From a virus: a stretch of 55,310 nucleotides of DNA. The stretch is taken from positions 1 through 55,310 of the IMG/VR virus record IMGVR_UViG_3300039109_000093, one strand, 5' to 3'. Positions 7,605 to 15,993 of this stretch are shown here, one piece after another. Numbering within the stretch: position 1 is the stretch's first letter; the number at the start of each line of letters is the position of its first letter. The translations under genes were made by a program, and so were the position numbers. Below the pieces are notes generated by a model, which saw only the letters and a list, made by a program, of their open reading frames with translations, had not been told where the DNA came from and made no database searches.

Positions 7605-8360
7605 TCAGTGGGTCACGGAGCGCAGGGCCCCGATGGTCTGAGGACCCACGATGCCGTCCACCGTGAGCTTGTGGTAGTGCTGGAACTGCTCGACGGCGTA
7701 CTTGGTGACTGGCCCGAACTGGCCATCCACGGGCACGCCGACAGCCCACTGGACGAACCGGACCTGGTTGCCGACCGCGCCCTGCTTGCAGTACGCGGCG
7801 TACTGGGCGTACGGGTTGGCCTTGACCGGGTTGCGAGGAGCTGTACCGGTGCTGGCAACGTGCGCTAGCAGCTTGGAGTAGTCCAGGATGCCCAGCACGG
7901 TGCCGTTGATGTTGCGGGTGCGCTGGTAGACGCCGCCGCCGTTCCGCTGACTGTCCGCGCTACCTGGCTGCTCTGAGGTGTTGCCCTCGATGGTCGAGTA
8001 GAACCCCGACCCCTTGGAGACGATCATGCCGATGTGGTCGGCCACGCCGTTCTCGTTCCACTGGAACAAGATCAAGTCGCCAGGGGAACCTAGCGACTTG
8101 TCGAGCCAGAGCCCGTGCTGCCTGGCGTAGGTGGTGATGGTCGGGCAGTAGTACGGGTTGGAGACCGGAAGGTCCGGCCCACCGGAGTGGATCTCCACCC
8201 AGCGCTGGAAGGCGGCACACCAGGGCTGGCCCTGAAGACTCGGGGCCAGCTCCGTCCAGTACTTCGTGATATTGCCGCTGTGCCCGTCCGAGCCGCCGCC
8301 CTCGACGTAGCCAAGCTGAGAGTGTGCAGTGTTGAGCCGCGTCTGAAGTGTTGCTGTCAT
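7605..8360 (-). CDS. Endolysin: CHAP-type amidase/peptidase plus peptidoglycan-binding domain
   Basis: A 251-residue lysin. The CHAP domain (about 14-165) shows Cys48 in QPWCAAF, His109 in ADHIGMIV and Glu125/Asn127 in IEGN, the expected catalytic set. Residues ~190-247 form a PG_binding_1 domain with the VDGQFGP...VDGIVGPQT repeat. It should cut the host cell wall at the end of infection. I start at the ATG 8358-8360 because GGAGGGA lies just upstream; a TTG at 8417 would add 19 poor-quality residues and overlap the next gene. A palindrome copy lies at 7853-7870. No signal peptide, so release needs a holin. Confidence 0.92.
   Translation of the reverse strand: MTATLQTRLNTAHSQLGYVEGGGSDGHSGNITKYWTELAPSLQGQPWCAAFQRWVEIHSGGPDLPVSNPYYCPTITTYARQHGLWLDKSLGSPGDLILFQWNENGVADHIGMIVSKGSGFYSTIEGNTSEQPGSADSQRNGGGVYQRTRNINGTVLGILDYSKLLAHVASTGTAPRNPVKANPYAQYAAYCKQGAVGNQVRFVQWAVGVPVDGQFGPVTKYAVEQFQHYHKLTVDGIVGPQTIGALRSVTH
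7853..7870. repeat. Dispersed operator-like palindrome, 14/16 match
   Basis: TGGCAACG-TG-CGCTAGCA inside the endolysin gene, between the two domains. Confidence 0.5.
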
Positions 8361-8409
8361 GCCAGTCCCTCCGGTTCCGGTTCCCGTGACTGAAGGATCG
8401 ACCTGGCCG

Positions 8410-8631
8410 TCAGCCAATCCGAACTACGACCCTGCTAACGGGCGTTGGCAGGGTCGCGTCGTCCTTGCTCTTGAGCGCTCGGTCCAGTGCCTTCTTGGGC
8501 ACGATCCCAATCTCGAACATCAGCAGGACCAGGAAGACCCCGACCAACCCGGTGGACAGGATCGGCCCCAACAGACTCGTCAGGTCGGTGCCACCACCCG
8601 AAGCCAGGATCATGCCGGTCATAGCAGTCAT
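8410..8631 (-). CDS. Small membrane protein, candidate holin
   Basis: A 73-residue protein with one clear membrane segment (LLGPILSTGLVGVFLVLLMF), followed by a basic cytoplasmic tail (PKKALDRALKSKD). Size, single membrane span and position next to the endolysin fit a type III-like holin or a spanin-like partner. Three in-frame ATGs near the start (8631, 8622, 8613) leave open a dual-start holin/antiholin arrangement; the first has a GGAAG ribosome site. The last codons run over a perfect copy of the dispersed palindrome (8433-8450), giving the peptide ATLPTPV. Confidence 0.7.
   Translation of the reverse strand: MTAMTGMILASGGGTDLTSLLGPILSTGLVGVFLVLLMFEIGIVPKKALDRALKSKDDATLPTPVSRVVVRIG
8433..8450. 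repeat. Dispersed operator-like palindrome, perfect copy
   Basis: TGCTAACG-GG-CGTTGGCA, 16/16. Flanking bases GACCC...GGGTC extend the symmetry to 28 bp. It lies in the last codons of the putative holin gene. A weaker copy (CGGCAACG-AG-CGTTGGCC) lies at 8663-8680 in the gap upstream of the same gene. Confidence 0.75.
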
Positions 8632-8689
8632 GTCGGCTTCCAGCCCCCAAGTTCCAAGCGGACGGCAACGAGCGTTGGCCTCCGAGAAG

Positions 8690-9646
8690 CTACTTGAACC
8701 GCACCCGCACGGGGCCAGGTGTCACCGCAGGAGCCAGCGCCGTCCCCGTCACCATGAGGTCGCCCGCGCACCAGGTCTGACCGTTGCCTGCGGTGACGTG
8801 CATGATCAAGACCCACGGCGCGAGCTGGTCGGGGATGCCTCCGTGGTTGACGCCACGGTTGCCGGTGGACCGCACGCCCAGATTCACCCCAGCGGCATAG
8901 AGGTCGAACATGTAGTTGTTCTCGTCGTAGGTCACCACGATCCCGGTTCCCGGACCGACGAGTCGTCGCATCGTGAACTCGGTCGCCGTCCCGGTGATGG
9001 TGTCCACCGGAGCAGACGTGCCAGCAACGCTCGACGCGCCATCGGTGAACGGGACGCCATAGCCAGTCACCCCAGGCGTGGCGATCACCGCCTTCCCTGT
9101 CAGCCATGCAGAGTCGTCAAAGGTGGGGCTGATCCACGCCGGGTCCCACGCACCCACGTGGTACTTCCAGCCGTCCGACCCGAAGGGGATGTTGATCGGC
9201 AGGAACCGCGACGGCAGGGACGGCCGCACTGGTACTGGAGGAGCCACGGCCACCGCCGCGCCAGCGGGCGCTGTCGTCGTGGTGTGAGCTGCCGGGCCGA
9301 ACAGGATGCCGTCCGAGATGATCGACCCGGGCAGCGCTGTCGGCGTGATGGTGGACGCCGGACCGAGGACGTTGTTGGCGACCCCAGCAGTCCCCACGGG
9401 TGCCGTGACGGTGATGGTGGCCAGAACACCGGGCACCGTGACCGTGACACTGCCAGGAGGTGCCGTGATGGTGATCGCACCAGTGGGGCCAACGATGGTG
9501 TCGACACCGGTGGGCGTCCCCAACGGTGCAGCCAGTGTGATGCTGGCGAGAACGCCCGCTACCGTCGCGTCAGTACCCCCAGCCGACGGCGGCGACCCGC
9601 CGACCAGATCGCCGCCGACGAACTCACCGCCGACCAGGTCAACCAT
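8690..9646 (-). CDS. Minor tail / fibre-like protein
   Basis: A 318-residue structural-type protein. The first ~130 residues are Val/Thr/Ala/Gly-rich beta repeats (TVAGVLASITLAAP, VPGVLATITVTAP), resembling the N-terminus of the 14630-15547 protein. The remainder looks like a jelly-roll or carbohydrate-binding domain (SDGWKYHVGAWDPAW, FDDSAWLTGKAVI). The C-terminus VTPGPVRVRFK nearly repeats a motif near the end of the 10735-11604 protein, so the two probably share an assembly tag. It is the last gene of the tail operon, coupled by a one-base TAATG overlap. Confidence 0.7.
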   Translation of the reverse strand: MVDLVGGEFVGGDLVGGSPPSAGGTDATVAGVLASITLAAPLGTPTGVDTIVGPTGAITITAPPGSVTVTVPGVLATITVTAPVGTAGVANNVLGPASTITPTALPGSIISDGILFGPAAHTTTTAPAGAAVAVAPPVPVRPSLPSRFLPINIPFGSDGWKYHVGAWDPAWISPTFDDSAWLTGKAVIATPGVTGYGVPFTDGASSVAGTSAPVDTITGTATEFTMRRLVGPGTGIVVTYDENNYMFDLYAAGVNLGVRSTGNRGVNHGGIPDQLAPWVLIMHVTAGNGQTWCAGDLMVTGTALAPAVTPGPVRVRFK

Positions 9647-10581
9647 TAGGTCACCCGGAACCAGTCGAAGTACGACTCCTGTCCGCCACCGGAGTTCTCC
9701 TCGTTACACGCCAGACCCATCACGCCCGGCGTGAAGCCAGGGTTGAACGCAGTCTCGATGGGCAGCCAGGCCCATCCATCGACACTGGCGAAGGTGTCCA
9801 CCGACGTTGACGAGTTCACGACGACCTTCAGGTAAGTCGGCCCCCAGTGGTTCGGAAGAAGCGCCGAGGTCTGCGATCCGAACGTGCCGCCAAACTGCGC
9901 AACGATCCGCTGAACGCCGATGCTTGCATTGAAGGCCGCTCCGCAGTAGAGCAGGTTGGATGACCCCGTCGGGCTGGCCGGACCAAGGATGATCCCGCCG
10001 CCTCGGTGGTAGTTCGCTCTTGCGGTGAAGCCCTTGAGGACAGCGGTGATGGTGAATGGAGTGCTACCGGGGACAGCCTGCACCTTGCCCACGTATGCAG
10101 CACCAGACCCAGACGCCTTCAGGTACAAGTGCCCGGGGCGCGTCGTGTTGATGTTCGAGGCATTGGCTGCCGTCGGCGTAGCCGACCACGTCACCGTCGA
10201 GGAACCGTCGAACTCGTCGTCATGACTGTTGGCCGTGACGGGGTGTGCGTCGGCGTTGCCGTTCAGAAACGGGATGGCCGCGATGGACCCCGACGCAAGA
10301 CTGTGCTTGACGATGTCGCCGCTGCTGTGACTCGCCGCAGTCGACCCATCTGCCGCCCGCACCACCGTGAGGTTGCCCGCTCCAGACGTAGCGGACTTCG
10401 CCGTCACCTGGACGATCTCGAATCCACCCACCGCGTAGCTGGACTCCACCGTCATGTAGAAGGTGTCTGCGCCGAGCTGCGTGTTGCTCGGCAGCCGTCC
10501 GCACTCGTCCACCGGGAAGGTGGTGACCGAGGTGTTGACCGACGAGGTCAGGGCGCAGTAGGCGAAGTTCTTGAACAGCAT
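9646..10581 (-). CDS. Minor tail protein with lectin-like C-terminal domain
   Basis: A 311-residue protein. The N-terminal ~110 residues (FKNFAYCALTSSVNTSVTTF...) resemble phage proteins that coat tail tips. From about residue 120 the pattern DDEFDGSS...WSATPTAANAS...PGHLYLKASG and a closing YFDWFRVT is that of concanavalin-like, glycan-binding folds. It probably contributes to host-surface recognition. No enzyme motif seen. The start ATG at 10579-10581 follows a GGGTGATGAC stretch. Confidence 0.65.
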   Translation of the reverse strand: MLFKNFAYCALTSSVNTSVTTFPVDECGRLPSNTQLGADTFYMTVESSYAVGGFEIVQVTAKSATSGAGNLTVVRAADGSTAASHSSGDIVKHSLASGSIAAIPFLNGNADAHPVTANSHDDEFDGSSTVTWSATPTAANASNINTTRPGHLYLKASGSGAAYVGKVQAVPGSTPFTITAVLKGFTARANYHRGGGIILGPASPTGSSNLLYCGAAFNASIGVQRIVAQFGGTFGSQTSALLPNHWGPTYLKVVVNSSTSVDTFASVDGWAWLPIETAFNPGFTPGVMGLACNEENSGGGQESYFDWFRVT

Positions 10582-10592
10582 GTCATCACCCG

Positions 10593-10721
10593 TCAGGTGC
10601 CATTGAGGACGGCGACGACCGTGCCGACGTAGTTGGTCGGGGACGCCGTGCCTGCTGGAAGGGTGAGCGTCCGGGCGTTCGACGTGAAAGCACCGGCCGT
10701 CGATCCTCGTAGCGTCGTCAT
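10593..10721 (-). CDS. Very small tail-operon protein
   Basis: A 42-residue gene between two minor tail genes (13-base and 11-base gaps). The ATG at 10719-10721 begins a well-biased frame rich in Thr, Ala and Gly (RGSTAGAFTSNARTLTLP). Such tiny genes occur between tail-tip genes in actinophages, but I cannot assign a role. Confidence 0.5.
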   Translation of the reverse strand: MTTLRGSTAGAFTSNARTLTLPAGTASPTNYVGTVVAVLNGT

Positions 10722-10734
10722 TTGATCACCGCAA

Positions 10735-11604
10735 TCATGGCAACACGACCGATCCGACGGTCTTGGCGCGCCAGTGGTCGCTGAAGCGCACCCGACCGGG
10801 ACCGGGCGTGACCACCGGGGCCGGGTCACCAGCCCAGTGCACCGCCACCCGCTCAGGACTCAGGGCGTAGTTGTAGAAGGACAGCTCGTCCACCTTGCCC
10901 ATGATGTCGTTGCCGTCGTTGTTACCGAAGAAGGGGTTGTTGCCACTCCCACTGAGCAGCGGCTGCGACGAGGGGAAGGGCTCGGGAGCTCCACCGATCG
11001 AGCCGTTCGAGAACAAGAAGTACCCGTAGTCCAGGCCGCAGTTGTAGTAGCGGTAGGTCGAGCCGTCGAAGGTGACCGTGAGCATCGACGGATACCCGTG
11101 CTCGTCGGGGAAGTCATCCCCAGTGAAGGGCGTGGTCTTGATCCAGCTCGAGGTGGCATGGCTCCAGTGGTAGATCCGAAGCTGCCCACCAGCGATGATG
11201 ACCCGAATCCGACCAGCGTGCTGGAAGAAGCACCGCGTGCCTGAGCCGCGAACATCTCCCATCCACCACTCCATGCTCCACTTCGGAGAGCCGAAGGCAC
11301 CGTCGGAGTTGTTGAGGTAGTAGCCCTGCGGGTTGGACCCGGATACCCCGAAGTAGGTACTCGGGTCGTTGGCGCTCAGGACATCGACGGGCGGGTTCAC
11401 CGTGCCGAAGGAGCGGTGCGCTGTCCGCAGCACCGATGGCTGGAGACGCACAGGCGAGCCGACGTGCGACACCGCGTCGTGGCCTCGCCCGGTGGCGTCG
11501 AGCAGCGTTCCCACCGCGCTGTCGTTCATCTTGTAGTAGGCGAACGGGTTGTCCTCACGGACGACCCGCTCGTACCGACTCATGGTGACAGTGGGCGTTG
11601 TCAC
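10735..11604 (-). CDS. Minor tail protein with LamG/concanavalin-like domain
   Basis: A 289-residue protein. I start at GTG 11602-11604, which overlaps the upstream stop as GTGA; an ATG eight codons in (MSRYERV) is the alternative. After an N-terminal tail-attachment region (YYKMND...LLDATGRGHD), a LamG-type domain is suggested by WSMEWWMGD, LTVTFDGSTYRYY and the closing KVDELSFYNYALSPERV. This domain usually binds sugars or collagen-like surfaces. The end carries the shared VTPGPGRVRF motif. A degenerate palindrome (11586-11603) covers the first codons. Confidence 0.75.
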   Translation of the reverse strand: MTTPTVTMSRYERVVREDNPFAYYKMNDSAVGTLLDATGRGHDAVSHVGSPVRLQPSVLRTAHRSFGTVNPPVDVLSANDPSTYFGVSGSNPQGYYLNNSDGAFGSPKWSMEWWMGDVRGSGTRCFFQHAGRIRVIIAGGQLRIYHWSHATSSWIKTTPFTGDDFPDEHGYPSMLTVTFDGSTYRYYNCGLDYGYFLFSNGSIGGAPEPFPSSQPLLSGSGNNPFFGNNDGNDIMGKVDELSFYNYALSPERVAVHWAGDPAPVVTPGPGRVRFSDHWRAKTVGSVVLP

Positions 11605-12011
11605 GTCGTCTCCATGAGGTACTCGGGCAGGTCCTTGATGGCGATCCCCGCGAAGGTGAAGTAGTGCTCGAGGTCGTAGCTCGGGTCGCCGGTGATGACG
11701 AAGAAGACGTACGCCCCCACGTAGAAGCCCCGACTGTCGATCTGCCACTTCCACACCGCACCACTGGAGGTCGGGAAGTAGCCGTCGATCAGCGTGTCCC
11801 CGTCCAGGCTGAAGCAGTAGGCCACGGAGGGCTTCTCCACGAAGGTGCAGTCGAAGGTCACCACCGTGGTGTGCTGGACCTCCCCGACGCCATGCGAGGT
11901 GATGGTGGCGAACGACTCGGCCTGCCGGGCGGTGTTCTCCCGGGTCTGCTCCAGCCGACCACGGTGCGCCTCAGCAGCCTGCACCAGCGGGTTCACGGAG
12001 AAGGTGCTCAT
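11601..12011 (-). CDS. Hypothetical tail-operon protein
   Basis: A 136-residue protein lying one base after the upstream stop. The helical start (VNPLVQAAEAHRGRLEQTREN) gives way to a beta-rich body (TTVVTFDCTFVEKPSVAY, WKWQIDSRGFYVGAYVFFVI) like small tail-tip or receptor-associated modules of actinophages. No catalytic residues are apparent. It is coupled to the LamG-type gene by a GTGA overlap. Confidence 0.65.
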   Translation of the reverse strand: MSTFSVNPLVQAAEAHRGRLEQTRENTARQAESFATITSHGVGEVQHTTVVTFDCTFVEKPSVAYCFSLDGDTLIDGYFPTSSGAVWKWQIDSRGFYVGAYVFFVITGDPSYDLEHYFTFAGIAIKDLPEYLMETT

Positions 12012-12012
12012 G

Positions 12013-14106
12013 TCAATGTCCCAACGCTGCGAGGTACGCCTGCGTCTCGGACGCCAGCCCGCTGGTGGCGAAGGCCCACTCGCCGTTGGGGTCGGTGCCC
12101 AGCCAGGAGGTGGTCACGTCGTAGGTCCACACCCCGGTCGCCGCCTCCCAGTTGGAGGAGATGGCGCTGACGTAGTGGAAGTAGTTCTCCCCGGTGACCC
12201 GCTCCAGCAGCTTCACCTGGTCGTCGCACTGGATCGACGGGTCAGCCGGGATGCGGAAGCTGTCCTGGCGGTAGGTGAACAACTGCCGCAGCGTGATGAG
12301 GTCAGCCATCACCTGCGCCTCAGCAGCCGAGGCGAAGTTCTGGTCGGTCCAGCCGCCGACCCTGCGGAAGTTCACCGGGATCGGGAACCTGCCGTTGGAC
12401 ACCGCGCCGATCTTGCCGGGCACGTTGCCGACGAAGACCTTCTCCCGCAGGTTGCGCGAGCTCAGCTTGGACTTCAGGTCCAGGATCACCTGGTCGTCGC
12501 GGATCGTCCGGTAGGTGCTCACCCGGGCCTTGCCCAGGCCGTTCACATCGGTCTGCCAGTTGCCCAGCGTGTAGAGGTTGGGGCTGCGGACCTGCGCCGA
12601 GCCCTGCTCATCGATGTAGATGATGTAGCCCAGGATGTTGGTGACGTACTGGATGCAGTCCAGCAGCGACTTCTTGTCCCAGATGTCCACGGTGAGGTCG
12701 GCAACCCCTGCGGTGCCGGAACTCTGCACGTCTCCCCAGATCCGGCCCTGCTTGAGGTACGTGTCGTCCGAGGTGAAGGTGTAGCTGACAACGTCCGTTG
12801 TCGTGCCGTCCCCGGTCAGCGTCTGCTGAGCACTCCGTGGCCAGTAGAACCCGCCGTAGGCCAGGAACAGCTTGATGAGGTCGGCGTAGTCCCCGTAGTT
12901 GCCGGTCACGTAGGAGGGCGCGGTGGTCGTCGTGGTCGCGTTGGTGGCGTACTCCATCCGGCGCACCCCGGCCCGGTAGGGGTAGACCCCCAGACCGCTG
13001 TTGTAGAGGTCGGTGAAGGTGAACCGGATCGCCGTCACCCCGGCGATGGCGGTGAACTTGAACTCCACCAGCCCTTCACTGCTGACGTTCCCAGTGGCGA
13101 TGTAGGGGATGTTGGCCCCGTTGGGTGCGCTAACCGGGTTGTTGGGGTCGTACGGCACGATGGCCCGGCCCTGCCACACACTTCCCACCTTGACCGACAG
13201 GTAGACCCGGTACGGCCCACCCCACACCTTGCAGCGCGCCGCGTTGATGGTGGTCGGATTCATCTTGCCCTGGACGTACTCGAACGAGTAGGTGTGGTTG
13301 GGCTGGGCGTTGCCGATGGACATCCAGAACGTCGAGTCGCTGGCGTCGAAGGCGTCGGTCCCGTGGTGGCCGTAGACCGCGCCGTTCACCCCGACGTAGG
13401 GCACGTTGGAGTCCGTCTCGTAGGTGGGTCGCCGCCACGTCGCGGTGAGCGCCGTCGTGGTGGAGCCCGCGTGCGTGACGTACTTGCTGAACTTCAGCGG
13501 GTACTGGGAGAAGGGCACCACGGGCGGGAAGGCGATCTCGTCGGTGAGCATCGCGCCGAGGTCGCGGGTCGTCACCGCGATGGTCCCAGCGGCGGTGTAC
13601 TCCACCTCGTCGATGAGGTAGCACCCCATCAGCAGCATGTGCGGGTCGTTCTCGGGGAAGACCGTGTAGTCCGCGCCGTAGCCCTGGTAGACCCGCACCA
13701 TCCGGTCGGGCACCACGTAGTTGCGCCACTTGCCCGGCACGTGCTGCCACACGTCCCGGGAGTACGCCGTCTCGCCCCGGTTGTAGGTCAGGAAGCCGAG
13801 CACGTCGAACGAGCCGTCCTGGGCCGGGAGCGACCCTGGTGCGAGCGGCTCCGCGTTCCACAGGTCGAAGGTGCAGGCGCCCACCGCGTTGTCGGTGCTG
13901 CGGTCCCACTTGAGGCTCTTGAGGTTGGGGAGCTCGAAGGCTGCCGACACCGACGGCGTGAACAGCATCGAGGCGTAGACCTGGTTGGAATACGGGAACA
14001 GCCCGAGCTGGAAGGGCTGGATCGTGACCCGGGTGACCGCTCGCTGGTCGCCCTGGAAGTCACCGGAGGCGATGATCGCCGCCATGTCTGTGGGGATGGT
14101 CCTCAT
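12013..14106 (-). CDS. Large minor tail protein (tail tip / baseplate)
   Basis: A 697-residue protein, start ATG 14104-14106 in an ATGA overlap; the longer frame upstream is rejected. The opening (MAAIIASGDFQGDQRAVTRV) is typical of the large minor tail protein that follows the distal-tail-like proteins in Streptomyces phages. The central region is aromatic- and Thr-rich, beta-type sequence and the C-terminal third has a hub-like pattern (DDQVKLLERVTGENYFHYV). It probably forms the tail hub. A symmetric but weaker palindrome (TGACAACG-TC-CGTTGTCG) lies at 12786-12803. Confidence 0.75.
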   Translation of the reverse strand: MRTIPTDMAAIIASGDFQGDQRAVTRVTIQPFQLGLFPYSNQVYASMLFTPSVSAAFELPNLKSLKWDRSTDNAVGACTFDLWNAEPLAPGSLPAQDGSFDVLGFLTYNRGETAYSRDVWQHVPGKWRNYVVPDRMVRVYQGYGADYTVFPENDPHMLLMGCYLIDEVEYTAAGTIAVTTRDLGAMLTDEIAFPPVVPFSQYPLKFSKYVTHAGSTTTALTATWRRPTYETDSNVPYVGVNGAVYGHHGTDAFDASDSTFWMSIGNAQPNHTYSFEYVQGKMNPTTINAARCKVWGGPYRVYLSVKVGSVWQGRAIVPYDPNNPVSAPNGANIPYIATGNVSSEGLVEFKFTAIAGVTAIRFTFTDLYNSGLGVYPYRAGVRRMEYATNATTTTTAPSYVTGNYGDYADLIKLFLAYGGFYWPRSAQQTLTGDGTTTDVVSYTFTSDDTYLKQGRIWGDVQSSGTAGVADLTVDIWDKKSLLDCIQYVTNILGYIIYIDEQGSAQVRSPNLYTLGNWQTDVNGLGKARVSTYRTIRDDQVILDLKSKLSSRNLREKVFVGNVPGKIGAVSNGRFPIPVNFRRVGGWTDQNFASAAEAQVMADLITLRQLFTYRQDSFRIPADPSIQCDDQVKLLERVTGENYFHYVSAISSNWEAATGVWTYDVTTSWLGTDPNGEWAFATSGLASETQAYLAALGH

Positions 14107-14630
14107 GGCGTGCTCACGTTCCCGTTGAGGGCGCTGACGGTAACGAGCGTTGTCGGCCCGGCGACCGTGGCCGCTCCGGTTGACCCCGCGAACGCCCTCA
14201 ATGTGGTGCTGCCCAGCGGACCGGACACCGTGCGGGACACTCCTGGCTCGTAGGAGAACACCAGCGCCTTCATCGTGTAGGTGTGCCGCCACGGCACGTT
14301 GGTCCGCTGCGGTCCGGTGCGGTCAGGGGAGAAGCCGTTGAGCCGGACGATCAGCGTCTCGGGCAGGTCGGTGATCAGCCGGACCCTGGTGCGGTGCGCC
14401 GTCACCCAGTCCACCAGCTCGTTGTACTGGATCTGGTCACGCAGCACACCCGAGAAGCTCCAGTCCACCGGCTTGGCCAGCGTGCGCAGCCCCACGAAGG
14501 TCCCATCCGTCTGACAGAACCACTCCAGCGAGTCCTTGGCGTGCGGCGACGTGGCGGCGTTGGGGTTGAAGGAGAACGTGTACGTGGACACACCGTCCAA
14601 CGTCTCGAAGGTCCAGCGGCGCAGGGTCAT
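14103..14630 (-). CDS. Distal-tail-like minor tail protein (paralogue of its neighbour)
   Basis: A 175-residue protein, ATG sharing one base with the upstream stop (TGATG). Its core, RRWTFETLDG...YTFSFNPN...WSFSGVLRDQ...LITDLPE...WRHTYTMKALVF, aligns by eye with the C-terminal half of the preceding gene (RWTFQAYN...FAMNPSK...WSWSGRVF...WDHEYTMVASVL). The two look like tandem duplicates of a Dit-type domain that joins the tail tube to the tip. The C-terminus adds Thr/Val repeats (GAATVAGPTTLVTVSAL), and a degenerate palindrome lies there (14138-14155). Confidence 0.7.
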   Translation of the reverse strand: MTLRRWTFETLDGVSTYTFSFNPNAATSPHAKDSLEWFCQTDGTFVGLRTLAKPVDWSFSGVLRDQIQYNELVDWVTAHRTRVRLITDLPETLIVRLNGFSPDRTGPQRTNVPWRHTYTMKALVFSYEPGVSRTVSGPLGSTTLRAFAGSTGAATVAGPTTLVTVSALNGNVSTP

Positions 14631-15547
14631 CAGTACCCACTCCCGTACGACGACTCGTAGCCGCTGACGTACGAGGCCAGCACCGAAGCCACCATCGTGT
14701 ACTCGTGGTCCCATGCCTGGTCGATGTTGCGCTTGCGCTTCATGTCCAGCGACTCGATCTTGATGAGGAAGGACCGCCCATACTCGTCGGTCAGCCACAC
14801 CCGCCCGTTGTAGGCGTTCCACCAGACCAGCGCGTCGTGGTCGTACTTGGTGAACACCCGCCCGCTCCAGCTCCACTGGGAGGGACGGACGACGCCCTCC
14901 CAGAGCACCGTGATCCCGTTGGCTGCCGTGGTGCGCTCGCTGGTCAGCGACACGTCCCCGTAGCTCTCGGTGATCTTGCTCGGGTTCATGGCGAACTGGT
15001 AGGTCGGGATGGCCAGCGGGTCCACCCAGTTGTACGCCTGGAAGGTCCACCGGCCCGTGGTGACGGCAGGCGGGTAGGCCGGGGTCGGCGTGCTGTCGGT
15101 GGCCGGTGCCTCGAGCACGGCGAAGTTCTGCGCACTGGTCGACTCCGGGCTCGAGCTCCCCGACCCCACCCTGACAACGTGCGCTGCCATCGTCAGCCCG
15201 TTGATCGGCAGCCCGACCCCCACTGCCGAGCCGGTGCCGTCCAGGCCCACCGAGTAGAACGACGACGTGGACCCGTCGAGGAAGAAGTACGCCGTCCCTC
15301 CAGCGGGGCCGTTGCCCACCGTGACCCGCAGCGTGCCGGGCTGGTTCGGCACGCTGGTGTCCAGCAGGGTCAGGCCGATCACGTTGCCGCTGCGGTCGAC
15401 CGAGTAAGCGTCGACCCCGCCCGCGAAGCAGGCCACACCGATGCTGGACAGCACGCCGTGCAGGTACACGGTCTGCCCAGCATCGACAGGCGCTGGTGCC
15501 GCCACGGTGACGGCACCGAGCGCCCCAGCAACGGTGGCGTCGGTCAT
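14630..15547 (-). CDS. Minor tail protein, distal-tail-like domain with beta-repeat N-terminus
   Basis: A 305-residue protein. The N-terminus (TDATVAGALGAVTVAAP) shares its repeat with the 8690-9646 protein. Residues ~30-150 form a second beta-rich module and the last ~140 residues are the Dit-like domain also present in the next gene. It probably sits at the tail end as part of the adaptor ring. Start ATG 15545-15547 lies eight bases after the upstream stop. A 13/16 palindrome is at 15172-15189. Confidence 0.7.
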   Translation of the reverse strand: MTDATVAGALGAVTVAAPAPVDAGQTVYLHGVLSSIGVACFAGGVDAYSVDRSGNVIGLTLLDTSVPNQPGTLRVTVGNGPAGGTAYFFLDGSTSSFYSVGLDGTGSAVGVGLPINGLTMAAHVVRVGSGSSSPESTSAQNFAVLEAPATDSTPTPAYPPAVTTGRWTFQAYNWVDPLAIPTYQFAMNPSKITESYGDVSLTSERTTAANGITVLWEGVVRPSQWSWSGRVFTKYDHDALVWWNAYNGRVWLTDEYGRSFLIKIESLDMKRKRNIDQAWDHEYTMVASVLASYVSGYESSYGSGY

Positions 15548-15555
15548 GGCTCAGG

Positions 15556-15993
15556 TCACGCAGTGGCGAGGGTCAGCAGGCCCGAGGCGTTGATGGTCAG
15601 CGTGAAGGTGCCCGAGCTGCTGGACACGTCGGCACCGAAGTCCCAGTAGAGGATCAGCGGGCGGGTCGCGTCGGTCGCCGGGGAGGCGTCGTAGAACACC
15701 GCGTACCGCGCCGTGATGGTGGACGCCGCCCAGGACGGGTTGGCCGTGCTCAGCGTGAGGGTGTTCGACGGTGCGTCGTAGGTGACCGTCTTACTGGTCA
15801 GAGCCTGACCCGTGGCGGTGTACCCGGTGCCGGTCACCTCGTTGGTGATGTCGCTCTTGTAGCGGTGGGTGTCCTGGTTCGGGGTGTAGGTGCTGGTGCA
15901 CAGCATCACCATGATGGTGTCGGTGTCGAAGTCGATCTCCTTGTTGGCCAGCGACTGCTGAGCCAGCCCGTACACCTTGGCGGTAATACTCAT
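15556..15993 (-). CDS. Hypothetical tail protein
   Basis: A 145-residue protein beginning MSITAKVYGLAQQS. The body (IDFDTDTIMVMLCTSTYTPNQDTHRY, then a beta-rich region with YDAPSNTLTLS and ARYAVFYD) matches a small structural family seen in many actinophage tail operons, function unknown. The start overlaps the HNH gene stop by ATGA. Its first five codons are close to those of the inserted HNH gene (MTITAK). Confidence 0.7.
   Translation of the reverse strand: MSITAKVYGLAQQSLANKEIDFDTDTIMVMLCTSTYTPNQDTHRYKSDITNEVTGTGYTATGQALTSKTVTYDAPSNTLTLSTANPSWAASTITARYAVFYDASPATDATRPLILYWDFGADVSSSSGTFTLTINASGLLTLATA

Noticed and set aside
11845-14253. An 802-codon open frame on the + strand
   Set aside because: It is antisense to the well-supported tail gene at 12013-14106, Arg/Val/His/Gly-rich, with no domain. 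A shadow of high-GC codon use.
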